From contig NC_019684.1 of NCBI RefSeq assembly GCF_000316645.1, positions 5,430,001 through 5,494,000 on the forward strand: DNA of 64,000 bases. Reading direction: 5' to 3'. Below the pieces are notes generated by a model that saw only the letters and a list, made by a program, of their open reading frames with translations, was not told the DNA's origin and made no database searches. This DNA is from Nostoc sp. PCC 7524 (GTDB lineage Bacteria > Cyanobacteriota > Cyanobacteriia > Cyanobacteriales > Nostocaceae). The position numbers were made by a program, and so were the translations under genes. This document shows positions 55,653 to 64,000 of this stretch, in pieces. Position 1 is the first letter of the stretch; each line of letters opens with the position of its first letter.

Positions 55653-55892
55653 ATGAATGTTAGCGTCCGCTTTTTGCCAGATGATGTCACCATTGATGCC
55701 GAAGTCGGAGAACCCCTATTAGATGTCGCCCAACGGGCTGGGGTCTTCATTCCTACAGGTTGTCTCATGGGAACGTGTCATGCTTGCACAGTGGAACTAG
55801 ATGACGGCGAAACCATCCAGGCTTGCATCACCGCCGTACCTCCAGAAAACGAACAATTAACTATCAACTTATTCAGTGACCCAACTTGGTAG
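55653..55892 (+). CDS. 2Fe-2S ferredoxin-like protein
   Basis: 79 residues from ATG 55653. Plant-type ferredoxin fold with VTIDAEVGEPLLDVAQRAG and the cluster loop PTGCLMGTCHACTVEL (Cys-x4-Cys-x2-Cys); the fourth Cys follows after 12 residues (ETIQAC), closer than the about 29 of photosynthetic ferredoxins. It starts 18 bases after the cobQ stop and is probably co-transcribed. Electron partner unknown. Confidence 0.88.
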   Translation: MNVSVRFLPDDVTIDAEVGEPLLDVAQRAGVFIPTGCLMGTCHACTVELDDGETIQACITAVPPENEQLTINLFSDPTW

Positions 55893-55959
55893 TTTTGTAC
55901 TTGATCATGGTTTGGATAGAGTGGCATTGCATGAACTAACTTAAATTTAATTTAGAATA

Positions 55960-56173
55960 ATGCCCAAAAAAAATTAGGGAGCTTAAGCAAATGCTCCGCC
56001 TAGTTGGTTTTACAGAACTACCAGGTAAAGGAAGTCATACTAACTGGATACATCCCTTGTATGCTGGAAAAATTACACTTTCAGGCAAAGATGGCACAGA
56101 TGCTAAACCCTACCAAGAAAAGGAAGTGAGACAGGCAATAGAGGCGATCAAAGGTAAGAAACAAGATGAGTAA
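55960..56173 (+). pseudogene. hicA: hicA toxin gene with apparent +1 poly-A frameshift
   Basis: HicA is a small double-stranded RNA-binding-fold mRNA interferase. ATG 55960 is followed by CCC and eight A's; read as seven A's the frame is MPKKIRELKQMLRLVGFTEL then PGKGSHTNWIHP, a full-length 70-residue HicA with its catalytic His (GSH). As written, the frame stops at TAG after five codons, and translation could only begin at ATG 55991, giving 60 residues that lack the first helix. Slippage on the A-run or a sequencing error could still give the full protein. Overlaps hicB by 8 bases. Confidence 0.7.
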
Positions 56174-56384
56174 ACTCAAGTACCAAATGGTGATTCAGTG
56201 GTCAGATAAAGATAATTGCTTCTTAGTAGGATTACCTGATTTTCCTGGACAACGCTGGCGCACTCATGGAGATACTTATGAATCAGCAGTAACAAATGGT
56301 ATTGAAGCTTTAGAGTCTTTGATTATCGCTTATGAAGCTGCTGGTGAGCCACTTCCAGAACCAACAGTTTGTCATGCTGCTTAA
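56166..56384 (+). CDS. hicB: HicB family antitoxin
   Basis: 72 residues: YQMVIQWSDKDNCFLVGLPD and ALESLIIAYEAAGEPLPEP are the HicB RNase-H-like core. It lacks the C-terminal DNA-binding extension of longer HicB proteins, so self-regulation would need another factor. Overlap with hicA (8 bases) fits a toxin-antitoxin operon in the toxin-first order. Confidence 0.9.
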   Translation: MSKLKYQMVIQWSDKDNCFLVGLPDFPGQRWRTHGDTYESAVTNGIEALESLIIAYEAAGEPLPEPTVCHAA

Positions 56385-56639
56385 AAAATTCTGATCTTAA
56401 TCAGTGTGCTGGATCTGATAATTTCACCCAACACACAAAATTGATTGCACTAAGTTTATCGTAAATTCCAGGGTTTAAGACCCCTACGCCTACACGTAGT
56501 ATCAGTTGAGTTGGGGTTTAAATCCCCGACTCCAACTGTCTTTAATTTTGAAGTAATGAGTAATAAGTAATGGGTATTACTCATTACTCATTACTCATTA
56601 CTCACTACTCATTACTCATTTAAGCTAATTCCGCGTTAG
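56385..56639. repeat. Repeat-filled gap with ACTCATT array
   Basis: Six heptamers ACTCATT (one variant) lie at 56579-56620, with an inverted, looser partner (AATGAGTAATAAG) at about 56556-56568. Before that, GGGTTTAAGACCCC and GGGGTTTAAATCCCC (56471-56528) form another repeat related to the one near 43680. Confidence 0.7.
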
Positions 56640-57083
56640 CTAACTTGCCTTAACATTCAAGGCGTATGCTTTAAACCTCTCTAAATCGGCTTGAATTGTT
56701 GATTCCACAACTCTTCCCAAAAACAGGTTATCCATAATCTTGCCCAGAATACCGGGAATAGCATAAGAAACGGTCATCTTGACAATACTGCTACTGTGGC
56801 GGTCATAAAAGCGGATGGCTCCCTGATTAGGTAAACCATCCACCGATTCCCATTGAATAATTTGGTTGGGAACAACCTTGAGAATGCGAGATTTCCAGGT
56901 AAATTCCAGACCCCCAGTATTCAGTTTCCAAAGAGAAATATCAGGATTCTCCGGCGGAATTTTCACCGAATCAATCCACTTCATCCATTTGGGCATTTGT
57001 TCCAAGTCAGACCATAAGCTCCAAACTAATTCTATAGGAGCTTCTACTTCTACCTGTACGCTATGCTCTAGCCAGTCAGCCAT
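56640..57083 (-). CDS. SRPBCC family protein (polyketide cyclase/START-like)
   Basis: 147 residues: HSVQVEVEAPIELVWSLWSD and MPKWMKWIDSVKIP at the start, then ITWESVDG-like and IRFYDRHSSSIVKMTVSYAI, the usual order of a Bet v 1-like ligand-binding fold. It starts 43 bases after the zds stop on the same strand and probably shares its transcript, which suggests a link to carotenoid or membrane lipid handling. Ligand unknown. Confidence 0.88.
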   Translation of the reverse strand: MADWLEHSVQVEVEAPIELVWSLWSDLEQMPKWMKWIDSVKIPPENPDISLWKLNTGGLEFTWKSRILKVVPNQIIQWESVDGLPNQGAIRFYDRHSSSIVKMTVSYAIPGILGKIMDNLFLGRVVESTIQADLERFKAYALNVKAS

Positions 57084-57126
57084 GACTTTTTAGTGTTTAG
57101 ATTTAATTGGGTTAGCAGTTCTCACT

Positions 57127-58566
57127 CTATTTTTTAGTATTCTCCAAAATGACTTTTGCTGCCCGTCGTCCGGAAATTGTGGCTCCTTCCATGCTATCGA
57201 TGTAGTCTTGTTGAGTATAACTACCAGCTAAGAAGAAATTAGGCACAGGTGTTTTCTGATTAGGACGATACACATCCATTCCTGGTGCTTCGCGGTAGAG
57301 GGACTGCGCCAGTTTCACCACGCTATACCAAGTCATATTTAATTCCCGTGATGAGGGGAATAACTCATGGACTTGCTTGAGGACGTGTTGAGCGATCGCT
57401 TCGTTATTTTCTTTAATAAAAGGATCTCCTGGTGTCAGCACTAGCTGTAATAATGACCCTTGTCCTTGGCGATAATAATCACTAGGGCTAGTCAAAGCCA
57501 AATCCGCAAAACAAGAAAAGTCAGCATCAGCAGTATAGAGTAAGTTATCTATCCCAGCCGCATGATTGAGTTGTTTACGCTGTTCGCCATCTTGCAGTTC
57601 TGTCACCCAACCATCAAATCGTAACTGTACAGTGGCAACTGGCACTGCTTCTAACTTATAAATATTGTCAAATTCTGACCACTTGCGCCATTCCTGGGGC
57701 AGAATTCTGTGAATTCCTGGAATATCGCAAGCACAGACATAGGCATCAGCCGTGATTACTTCTGTCGCATCACCTTGGGCAACTGCTATCCCAGTCACGC
57801 GAGTTTCTCCGTCTACTTCCGCAAAATGAATCTCTCGTACTTGGCGACGAGTATAAATTTTTGTACCTCTAGCTTCTAAATACTTGAGGATGGGTTTGTG
57901 GAGGTATTCATCGGGGGAACCTTCCAACATTCGCAAGACAGAGGCTTCGCTTCTGACTGCAAAGAACTGGAAGATGGTTAACATACAACGGGCAGAAATA
58001 TTCTCACAATCAATAAATCCCAAAGCGTAAGCTATGGGGTTCCACATTCTTTTAATACTGCCCTCACTACCGCCGTGACTACGGAACCAATCAGCAAAAC
58101 TAATTTTATCTAAGTCGCGGATGGTTCTCATTGCCCCCTCAAAGTCTACTAACCCCCGCACGATGGGGCTAGTACCAAGAGCGATCGCATTTTGCAGTTT
58201 ATCCTGTACAGATAGTTGAGAAGTGGTAAAAAATGCTTTCAACCCGTTAAAAGGTGCGCCCGTAAAGAAGCGAAAATCCAAAGCACCAGTACGCCCGCCT
58301 TTGTTGATAAAAGTGTGGGTATGTTCTTTGAGGCGTAAACTTGACAACGCCCCCACTTTTTCCATTAACTCAAACAGTTGGTAGTAGCACCCAAAAAATA
58401 CATGCAATCCCATTTCAATATGATTGCCATCACCATCAATCCAACTGCCAACTTTACCCCCAACAAACGGACGGGACTCAAAAATCTGGACTTCACAGCC
58501 AGCATCGGCTAAATCTACTGCGGTTGCTAGCCCAGCCAATCCCGCACCTACAATTGCAACGCGCAT
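57127..58566 (-). CDS. zds: Zeta-carotene desaturase
   Basis: Converts zeta-carotene to lycopene via neurosporene (plant-like CrtQ/Zds pathway). 479 residues: FAD-binding [60 protein letters not shown] and the C-terminal [19 protein letters not shown]. Distinguished from phytoene desaturase by these Zds-type motifs. Membrane-associated, quinone-linked by family knowledge. Confidence 0.96.
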   Translation of the reverse strand: MRVAIVGAGLAGLATAVDLADAGCEVQIFESRPFVGGKVGSWIDGDGNHIEMGLHVFFGCYYQLFELMEKVGALSSLRLKEHTHTFINKGGRTGALDFRFFTGAPFNGLKAFFTTSQLSVQDKLQNAIALGTSPIVRGLVDFEGAMRTIRDLDKISFADWFRSHGGSEGSIKRMWNPIAYALGFIDCENISARCMLTIFQFFAVRSEASVLRMLEGSPDEYLHKPILKYLEARGTKIYTRRQVREIHFAEVDGETRVTGIAVAQGDATEVITADAYVCACDIPGIHRILPQEWRKWSEFDNIYKLEAVPVATVQLRFDGWVTELQDGEQRKQLNHAAGIDNLLYTADADFSCFADLALTSPSDYYRQGQGSLLQLVLTPGDPFIKENNEAIAQHVLKQVHELFPSSRELNMTWYSVVKLAQSLYREAPGMDVYRPNQKTPVPNFFLAGSYTQQDYIDSMEGATISGRRAAKVILENTKK

Positions 58567-58843
58567 TCCGTTCTTCCTTTTCAGTTTCTTTACAAATTGT
58601 AACTGACTCGGTATCGGAATTTGCTACTTATCTCTAGTTACGCAGGATTTTAAGGGACGGCAAAGTCATGCACCTGATGATCAATCTGTTTGTGTTACTC
58701 CTTTTCATCCTCATGACTCGATGCAATTAATCTAACGTTTGTATTCCACTAGATAAAATTTTGTCAGTCAAGGTGGACTAAAAAATATGAGTAAGCTTTA
58801 TTGAGTAGTCAAAAGATGTGCGGCAATAACATCAAAACACCTC
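58567..58843. other. Gap upstream of zds
   Basis: 277 bases with no gene or clear element. Confidence 0.4.
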
Positions 58844-59014
58844 CTATCTACTCACTTCTTTATTTTCATCTGACACAGGTAAGCTTCTAATCAGTTCACG
58901 AATAACATCAGTTGCAGGTCTACCTGTCTGCTGACAATATTTTTCCAGTTTTTCTGCTTCCTGTGCTGCTAAATTAACAGTGATGCGTTTAACGGCCCAT
59001 TTTTTATTAGTCAT
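58844..59014 (-). CDS. Ribbon-helix-helix (CopG/Arc-type) small protein
   Basis: 56 residues from ATG 59014 (or 58 from ATG 59020). KRITVNLAAQEAEKLEKYCQ gives the strand and first helix of an RHH domain, and QTGRPATDVIRELIRSL the second helix with the usual Gly/Arg turn. Such proteins are dimeric DNA-binding repressors, often antitoxins; no partner toxin is seen next to it. Its short length may cause it to be missed by gene callers. Confidence 0.75.
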   Translation of the reverse strand: MTNKKWAVKRITVNLAAQEAEKLEKYCQQTGRPATDVIRELIRSLPVSDENKEVSR

Positions 59015-59020
59015 TATCAT

Positions 59021-60605
59021 GCTATTTGCTGTGTATTAACATCATCAAAAACAACTCAATTGAAGATGAAGACGATAAGATTATCAGAATCTGTGTCACG
59101 AAACAAGTGATACTGATAATACGAAAAATGTTCTTTTTGTCAAATTGTTCGGGGTTTTTCAAGGAAATAGAAGAACTGTCTAGCAACTTGACAAGGATAA
59201 TAGTACAGACTCACTATTTAAGAGGATATCTTTAGCCATAGGACGCTCTAGTCCGACTACTAAATTTGCTCCATGAAGTTAAACTAATTATTGGCCATAT
59301 AATCCATGTCTCCAGAGTTTTCATTTATCAAAAGTGAGGGGATTGTTATTCTATCCAATGTTATAGGTAACTTGGAATAGAAACTTATTCCATCAGTAAT
59401 CACTTCAAAGTAAATCCCAACAAGCGATCGCGGACATGGCTGGTAGTATCTAATCTAGATATCTCCCTAATATATGACTCTTTAATTGTAGAGTCACTGC
59501 TTTCTAGTTTTTTGCCAATTTTCTCTAAGATGAGACAAATGATTTTAGACCCGAAATTAGGAACTATATTGTTGACTTAGACTCTTAGAGTCACCAGCCA
59601 TACTGGAAAAAAGGCTTTTTCTTCAGCAGTTTAACGCTCTATAAAAGGAAACAATGCCTAACTGATTTACATACTTCCTCATATTTTATAATTTACATTC
59701 AAAGCATCAACTAATATTTAACGCAGACAGATCATTTGGGTAGAAATGTTTTGCGTATTAAATAAGATTGATGAGTTTTTCGTACTTTTGTTCCTGGTTT
59801 TTTAGCTAGACTTTTTCATATATTTTATTGCTTGTCTATTCTTGGATAGAATCACTATGTCACTAATTAAGATTGACATTTTGATAATCTTCACAAGTAG
59901 CTAAAAATATATGCGTCTGTCCTGGCTATTTAGTGGTAGATGCTCAACCATAATTTTTAGTTACCTCTGCAACTAAAATTAGGTTGTTGAGTGTCTGTAG
60001 TTATCTCTAACTAGCTTCTGAAGCTTGCTATTAATACTAAGCATTAGCTCCGGAAACTAGAATCTCTTACATCAGCTTTTTATGTGGTTGTTGTACGGCT
60101 ATTATATCCATCTTTTTTGTGCTTTAGGAAATCTTTATTTAAGAAGTAAATTGCATTTTTTTAGGTCTTTGTAAGAAAATCATAAAGATAAAATGTATAA
60201 GTCTAAAATTTCAAATAACTTTATATTAAGTTCAAAAAAGAGATGATTAAAAAATATCATTTCCTCTTGAATATTTATCTTAGTTTTATTCCTATCAATC
60301 AACTAAGTATTGACATTAATTGTTGTTTGAGCAATCAACTAGCAATCTACATTCTTAAGTTACCCAGATAATTACTAGAAATTACGATGAAATAGGTCAG
60401 TTCATGAAAATTTGATAAAGTTACCACGTAATGACATCACCTGGGACAGGGGATAGGGAAGAAGAATTTTTGTTTTGAGTCCTGGGTTTTCTACCTCATT
60501 TCACTGTATTTAGACATAGAAGCGATAGCGACTACCCGAAGGATAGCCGCTATCGCACATGAGGGAAATAAGTTTTAAATTGATCGATGATAATGACCCC
60601 AATTG
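59021..60605. other. 1.6-kb AT-rich region without recognisable genes
   Basis: No convincing gene on either strand. Only features seen are a HIP1 site near 59424 and an inverted repeat GCGATAGCG/CGCTATCGC (60522-60530, 60548-60556) near the right end. Small frames here lack ribosome sites and recognisable motifs. Confidence 0.55.
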
Positions 60606-62249
60606 CTATTCCAATTGGAATTGGGGCATGAGTTGGAGAGTGCCGATACCTAAATCTTTGGGGGAGAGCGATCGCGCCTCAAATAGCGCCATCATGTCTC
60701 GCAATTGGGGATTACCACGAGAAGCACCTGTCAAACCTTTGGCGATAATTAAACCACAATAGCCGTTGGTATTCTTACAACGTTGATTCCATTTTTTGCG
60801 GGCTTCGACATGGACAGGATCATCATCTAAGAATTCACCAAACAGGAACAATTCACCATTTTGGGTTTGTAATAAACCTAAGTCGTAGCGATCGCCATCA
60901 AAAGGATCTGCGCCTGGATTAAAGCAAATAGCTGTTAACCCACCAGCTGCTTCCAGATTTTCTATAACAGTCTTAGCTTTGGGACGGGAAGTTTGAATTA
61001 AGATAACTGGCAATCCATCGCCTGCTTGTTTAATTTCACCAACTTGATGATAATTTACTCCTTGGCGCAGAGACTCCAGCATTTCCCAGGAGATTACTCC
61101 CAGGCTGAGGAAAGAGTCTTCTGGGATTAAGTCATCTCGCAAAGAACGAAACATGGTTGAGCCTAAGTCATCAAGTTCTGACTCTGACACTTCCACTTCT
61201 GACATTTCTTCTAATTCAGCAGCGAGTTGGGGCATGGTAGAGACAGTGACAGAGGCCGATTTCGTCCCTTCCTTAGTTTCAGGTATGGCAATGCGATAGC
61301 GATGGCTCAGGCTGGGAAATTCCTCACCATAAAGTTGACTACAGTGATCACGAATAAAGCGGCAAAGACTTTCTAAAGCTAGGAAAACAACCAGGGCTTC
61401 TTCTTCATAGAGAACAGACCGTAGTCCTTCCAAGGGATGAATATTACCAAAAGTTGGGGTGATTTCCGATACATCCAAATCTGCTAAATCGTCAAACTCA
61501 TCTTCATCTTCATATTCATCTTCATCTTCACGTTCAAAAGTGAGAAACAAGCAATCTTGTTTGAGAAACGCTTCTTCTAAATGAGCCTGGGATTCGCCAT
61601 CCTGTAAAACTGCTGATCGAAATCGCTTGAGGGAATCTTCGGAACGATAAAACAAAATGCCATACTCCATGCCCAGCATACCCATGATGGAGGCGTAGAG
61701 TGTACCGACATCCCACTTATTAATTTCTATGGCTACAATTTGCTGTTCTTCTATAAATTCCCAAGGAGCAGCTTGCCAAATTGCAAATGCTTTATCTTGT
61801 AAAGCCTGGGCATACTGGGGAGGTAAATCCGGGATTTGATTGTCGATGATTTCGGCAAATCCGCGAAACAGTTCATCAATCAAAGGTAATTCGGGTGCGT
61901 AGTCAATGGCGATATCTAAATCTTGCAGTACACCACGCAGATAAAATTGGATTTCCCGATCCCTGACAACAATTCTTTGGGGTCGAGCTGGTTTAGCGGG
62001 ACTATGGGGATTTTCCATTGCCCGCATTAAGGTGCGAACAATTGCTTCCGGGCCGGTGTCTGGAGATATCACATCCATTCCCCGGACAATACCTTGTGAG
62101 CCATCTACCCAAAGAATACATTCGCCCTTGGCCTCTGAGTTGGAATGTAGGCCTTGTGATAACAACGGACGGCGATCGCCCTCCCATATAGAAGGAATTT
62201 GCGTTAATTTCTTCAGCCGACGACTGGTAGAGCGATTAAAACTTGTCAT
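60606..62249 (-). CDS. Conserved cyanobacterial acidic protein
   Basis: 547 residues, no signal or membrane segment. Notable parts: CILWVDGSQGIVRGMDVISP, RPQRIVVRDREIQFYLRGVL, a strongly acidic stretch (about 237-256, EREDEDEYEDEDEFDDLADL), VVFLALESLCRFIRDHC, and a C-terminal domain with YCGLIIAKGLTGASRGNPQL. It resembles long cyanobacterial proteins carrying a DUF6930-type domain (recalled, not searched). Function unknown. Confidence 0.8.
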   Translation of the reverse strand: MTSFNRSTSRRLKKLTQIPSIWEGDRRPLLSQGLHSNSEAKGECILWVDGSQGIVRGMDVISPDTGPEAIVRTLMRAMENPHSPAKPARPQRIVVRDREIQFYLRGVLQDLDIAIDYAPELPLIDELFRGFAEIIDNQIPDLPPQYAQALQDKAFAIWQAAPWEFIEEQQIVAIEINKWDVGTLYASIMGMLGMEYGILFYRSEDSLKRFRSAVLQDGESQAHLEEAFLKQDCLFLTFEREDEDEYEDEDEFDDLADLDVSEITPTFGNIHPLEGLRSVLYEEEALVVFLALESLCRFIRDHCSQLYGEEFPSLSHRYRIAIPETKEGTKSASVTVSTMPQLAAELEEMSEVEVSESELDDLGSTMFRSLRDDLIPEDSFLSLGVISWEMLESLRQGVNYHQVGEIKQAGDGLPVILIQTSRPKAKTVIENLEAAGGLTAICFNPGADPFDGDRYDLGLLQTQNGELFLFGEFLDDDPVHVEARKKWNQRCKNTNGYCGLIIAKGLTGASRGNPQLRDMMALFEARSLSPKDLGIGTLQLMPQFQLE

Positions 62250-62573
62250 AGAGTAAAGTTAGTCAAAGAAGCAATTTAGAAGTAACCTTTTGGGAATGGC
62301 TAACCGAGGATAACATTCACCCGGCTTTACCTGAAATTGGTTGTGACTCAGGTTGCCACAGGGATGGATCTATAAAAATACCGAATCTATAAACACACCG
62401 AGTCTCTCAATTTTAGAATAAAAATCTTTCACTGCTTTTGACGGAGTGTTCACAATTTCGCAATTAGCAACATCATTCTCGCTAGAATAGGAACAAAAAT
62501 CGCCAGACAACCCCAGGGCAATCACAAGCCCCAAACAGGGTATTTTAGACTACATAAGGAGTGGAAAACGCCA
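62250..62573. other. Divergent gap upstream of the Fe-S carrier gene
   Basis: 324 bases without a gene. AAGGAG at about 62557-62562 is the ribosome site of the next gene. Confidence 0.5.
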
Positions 62574-62930
62574 ATGACACAAGCAACTCAATCTCAACAA
62601 CGCGGCATACAGTTGAGTGAAGCAGCTCTTCGCCAAGTCAAATCTCTCCAAGAGCAGCAAGGACAAGACTTATGCTTACGGGTAGGAGTACGCCAAGGTG
62701 GCTGCTCTGGGATGTCTTACATGATGGACTTTGAACAAGAAAGCCAGATCACTCCCCAGGATGAAGTTTTTGATTACGATGGCTTCAAAATCGTCTGCGA
62801 TAAGAAGAGCCTATTATATCTTTATGGCTTAATGCTTGATTATAGCAATGCCATGATTGGCGGTGGTTTTCAATTCACTAACCCTAATGCTAACCAGACC
62901 TGTGGTTGCGGCAAGTCATTTGGTGTGTAG
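62574..62930 (+). CDS. A-type iron-sulfur cluster carrier (IscA/SufA family)
   Basis: 118 residues with the three conserved cysteines: Cys44 ([10 protein letters not shown]), Cys110 and Cys112 (TCGCGKSF). These proteins hold and pass Fe-S clusters to target proteins; PSI needs three 4Fe-4S clusters, so demand is high here. The family is IscA/SufA/ErpA; I do not choose among them. A good Shine-Dalgarno (AAGGAG) precedes the ATG. Confidence 0.95.
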   Translation: MTQATQSQQRGIQLSEAALRQVKSLQEQQGQDLCLRVGVRQGGCSGMSYMMDFEQESQITPQDEVFDYDGFKIVCDKKSLLYLYGLMLDYSNAMIGGGFQFTNPNANQTCGCGKSFGV

Positions 62931-63010
62931 TCAGTAGTCAAGCGTCAAGAGTCCACAGTCAATTTTGGCAGAATTTTTGACTGTAGACTATTGACTAATG
63001 CCTAGTATTA

Positions 63011-63037
63011 ACTATTGACTATTGACTATTGGCTATT
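63011..63037. repeat. STRR array of ACTATTG
   Basis: Three exact heptamers and a variant fourth, 13 bases before the TPR gene start. Confidence 0.85.
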
Positions 63038-63049
63038 AATTAATATTCT

Positions 63050-63472
63050 ATGACTCAAACGGTAGAAACCCTGTTTGATACAGGTTTGGAACGTTATAAA
63101 GCAGGAGAAGCGGCTACTGATTTAATCCCGGTGTTTAAAGAAGTGTGCGATCGCGCTCCGAAATTAAGTTCAGCTTGGATTTGTTTAGCTTGGTTGTATC
63201 TATTGGAGGATAAACCAAACTCAGGACTCAAAGCTGCTCAAAAAGCGGTAAAGTTAAATCCACAAGACCCCCAAGCAAGAGTTAATCTCGCTATAGCTAT
63301 GCTGGAAACTAACCAGAAAGGTGTGCGGCAACACATTGATGTGACGCAGCAATTAATTTTGGTCAATCCAGAATGGCGGGAGGAAATTCAAAATAGTATT
63401 GCAGACGGTTTAAGCCGAAAACCAGATTGGCCGAGTTTAGTAAAAGTTAAAAACTGGATATTTGGCGACTAG
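63050..63472 (+). CDS. Small TPR protein
   Basis: 140 residues with TPR-like helices: LERYKAGEAATDLIPVFKEV, SSAWICLAWLYLLEDKPNSG, ARVNLAIAMLETNQKGVRQH. No signal or membrane segment. Probably a protein-interaction module conserved in cyanobacteria; the partner is unknown. Confidence 0.85.
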   Translation: MTQTVETLFDTGLERYKAGEAATDLIPVFKEVCDRAPKLSSAWICLAWLYLLEDKPNSGLKAAQKAVKLNPQDPQARVNLAIAMLETNQKGVRQHIDVTQQLILVNPEWREEIQNSIADGLSRKPDWPSLVKVKNWIFGD

Positions 63473-63533
63473 AGACTAGGAAAAAGCAGGGGAGATAAGG
63501 ATATCTATAGTATTAGATCAATATACTGAATTT

Positions 63534-63598
63534 CCCAATCCCCAGTCCCCAATCCCCAGTCCCCAGTCCCTTCCAATCCCCAGTCCCCAATCCCCAAT
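63534..63598. repeat. STRR array (CCCAGTC/CCCAATC)
   Basis: About nine heptamers ending 6 bases before the next ATG (63605), which therefore has no normal leader. Confidence 0.9.
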
Positions 63599-63604
63599 GA
63601 ATTT

Positions 63605-63850
63605 ATGAAAGATAAACTATTAAACTGGCTCAATTTGATTTTAGTAGCGGATGTATTCTTGGTTTTGTTTGGCTTTGCTTGGTTTGCGATCGCGGTTATG
63701 GGTGATGCAGCCGGAGTCAATTTAGGTCTAGATTTGTGGCATAAACTTTGGCAACCTGTGTTTAACCCAGCGATCGGTATCCTGATGGGGGGTGCGATTC
63801 TCAGTGGTTTGATTAGTTGGGTATCTAAAAAGTTTATTTCTAGTCCATAA
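63605..63850 (+). CDS. Small two-helix membrane protein
   Basis: 81 residues with two hydrophobic segments: LILVADVFLVLFGFAWFAIA and PAIGILMGGAILSGLISWVS, separated by GDAAGVNLGLDLWHKLWQP. Conserved-looking short protein, unknown function. Confidence 0.75.
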   Translation: MKDKLLNWLNLILVADVFLVLFGFAWFAIAVMGDAAGVNLGLDLWHKLWQPVFNPAIGILMGGAILSGLISWVSKKFISSP

Positions 63851-63854
63851 TCAA

Positions 63855-63918
63855 GAGTCAATAGTCAACAGTTAACTATCTCCTCGACTTTTGACTATGG
63901 ACTGTGGACTATTGACTC
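63855..63918. repeat. Inverted repeat of STRR-type sequence
   Basis: GAGTCAATAGTC (63855-63866) and GACTATTGACTC (63907-63918) form a perfect 12-bp pair between convergent genes and end at the stop codon of the last gene. Possibly a bidirectional terminator. Confidence 0.7.
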
Positions 63919-64000
63919 TATTGCAAAATTTCCTTCAGTGCTGGTTGTAAACTAGGGTACTGATACTCAAAACCAGACTCTAAAGTGCGTTTAGGAAGAA
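63918..64000 (-). CDS. TIGR01777-type NAD-dependent epimerase, C-terminal end
   Basis: Only the last 27 codons are present (LPKRTLESGFEYQYPSLQPA, then LKEILQ and TAG at 63918-63920). The pattern 'P.rl...GF.f.yP.l..AL..il' is that of the DUF1731 tail of TIGR01777 sugar-nucleotide epimerase-like proteins. The rest lies outside the window. Confidence 0.7.
   Translation of the reverse strand, partial: LPKRTLESGFEYQYPSLQPALKEILQ

Noticed and set aside
59026..59235. 69-codon frame in the 59021-60605 gap
   Set aside because: Composition is that of AT-rich noncoding DNA, with no ribosome site or motif.
1..64000. tRNA or rRNA genes
   Set aside because: I looked for T-loop (GGTTCRANTCC) and acceptor pairing in the gaps and found no complete cloverleaf; a tRNAscan run would be decisive.

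Overview
The window looks like chromosomal DNA from a filamentous, heterocyst-forming type cyanobacterium (Nostoc/Anabaena group). The reasons are the photosystem I core genes psaA-psaB, chlB, the carotenoid gene zds, many copies of the HIP1 octamer GCGATCGC inside and between genes, and many short tandemly repeated heptamers (STRR type: GGGGATT/GGGGACT, CTATTGC, ACTCATT) in gene gaps. I cannot assign a strain from sequence alone.

Layout. 1-931 is a partial lipoprotein gene on the minus strand. 1460-6070 is psaA-psaB with a textbook terminator. 6160-7073 is a small two-gene cassette that reads as a toxin-type cytidine deaminase with an Imm1-like immunity protein, followed by a DUF433 remnant and argS. 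9510-16873 is mostly minus strand: a site-2 protease with CBS domains, an RNase III, chlB, a STAND-type NTPase, and between them two decayed plus-strand genes, one of them a GIY-YIG gene split by a 103-bp palindrome-ended insertion. 17076-18831 holds a ferritin-like di-iron protein and undecaprenyl diphosphate synthase. 18847-25900 (minus) holds copper amine oxidase, a Uma2-family protein whose stop lies in a MITE with an 8-bp target duplication, Ycf37, a solute-binding protein following rplT, rpmI-rplT, a secreted protein made of four internal repeats, and an RRM protein.

After a 1.6-kb gene-poor stretch come an APH-like kinase and a HopA1-family protein (27500-29962). Such pairs act as split Ser/Thr kinase-lyase dehydratases in class V lanthipeptide and thioamitide pathways, so this is the best candidate for an undescribed system here. 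Next are a DHNA-CoA thioesterase (phylloquinone), BioU (biotin), a conserved cyanobacterial protein, the pilB-pilT-pilC twitching operon (minus), and the chaperone series grpE, dnaK, dnaJ ending in overlapping tusA-like and rsgA genes. 43981-53895 has a GIY-YIG protein, a Ser/Thr kinase with a YARHG domain, two histidine kinases, a DrrAB-type ABC exporter, a secreted protein, peroxiredoxin Q and a small winged-helix-like protein. 54163-58566 has cobQ and a ferredoxin, a hicA-hicB pair with an apparent poly-A frameshift, and SRPBCC plus zds. A 2-kb AT-rich gap holds only a small ribbon-helix-helix gene. The right end has a conserved acidic protein, an A-type Fe-S carrier, a TPR protein, a small membrane protein and the end of a TIGR01777-type epimerase.

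Several genes serve photosystem I directly or indirectly (psaA, psaB, ycf37, the phylloquinone thioesterase, the Fe-S carrier), but they are scattered rather than in one operon. The most striking general feature is repeat traffic: repeats sit in gaps, inside reading frames (STAND NTPase, RsgA) and across stop codons (Uma2 protein, solute-binding protein, terminal epimerase).
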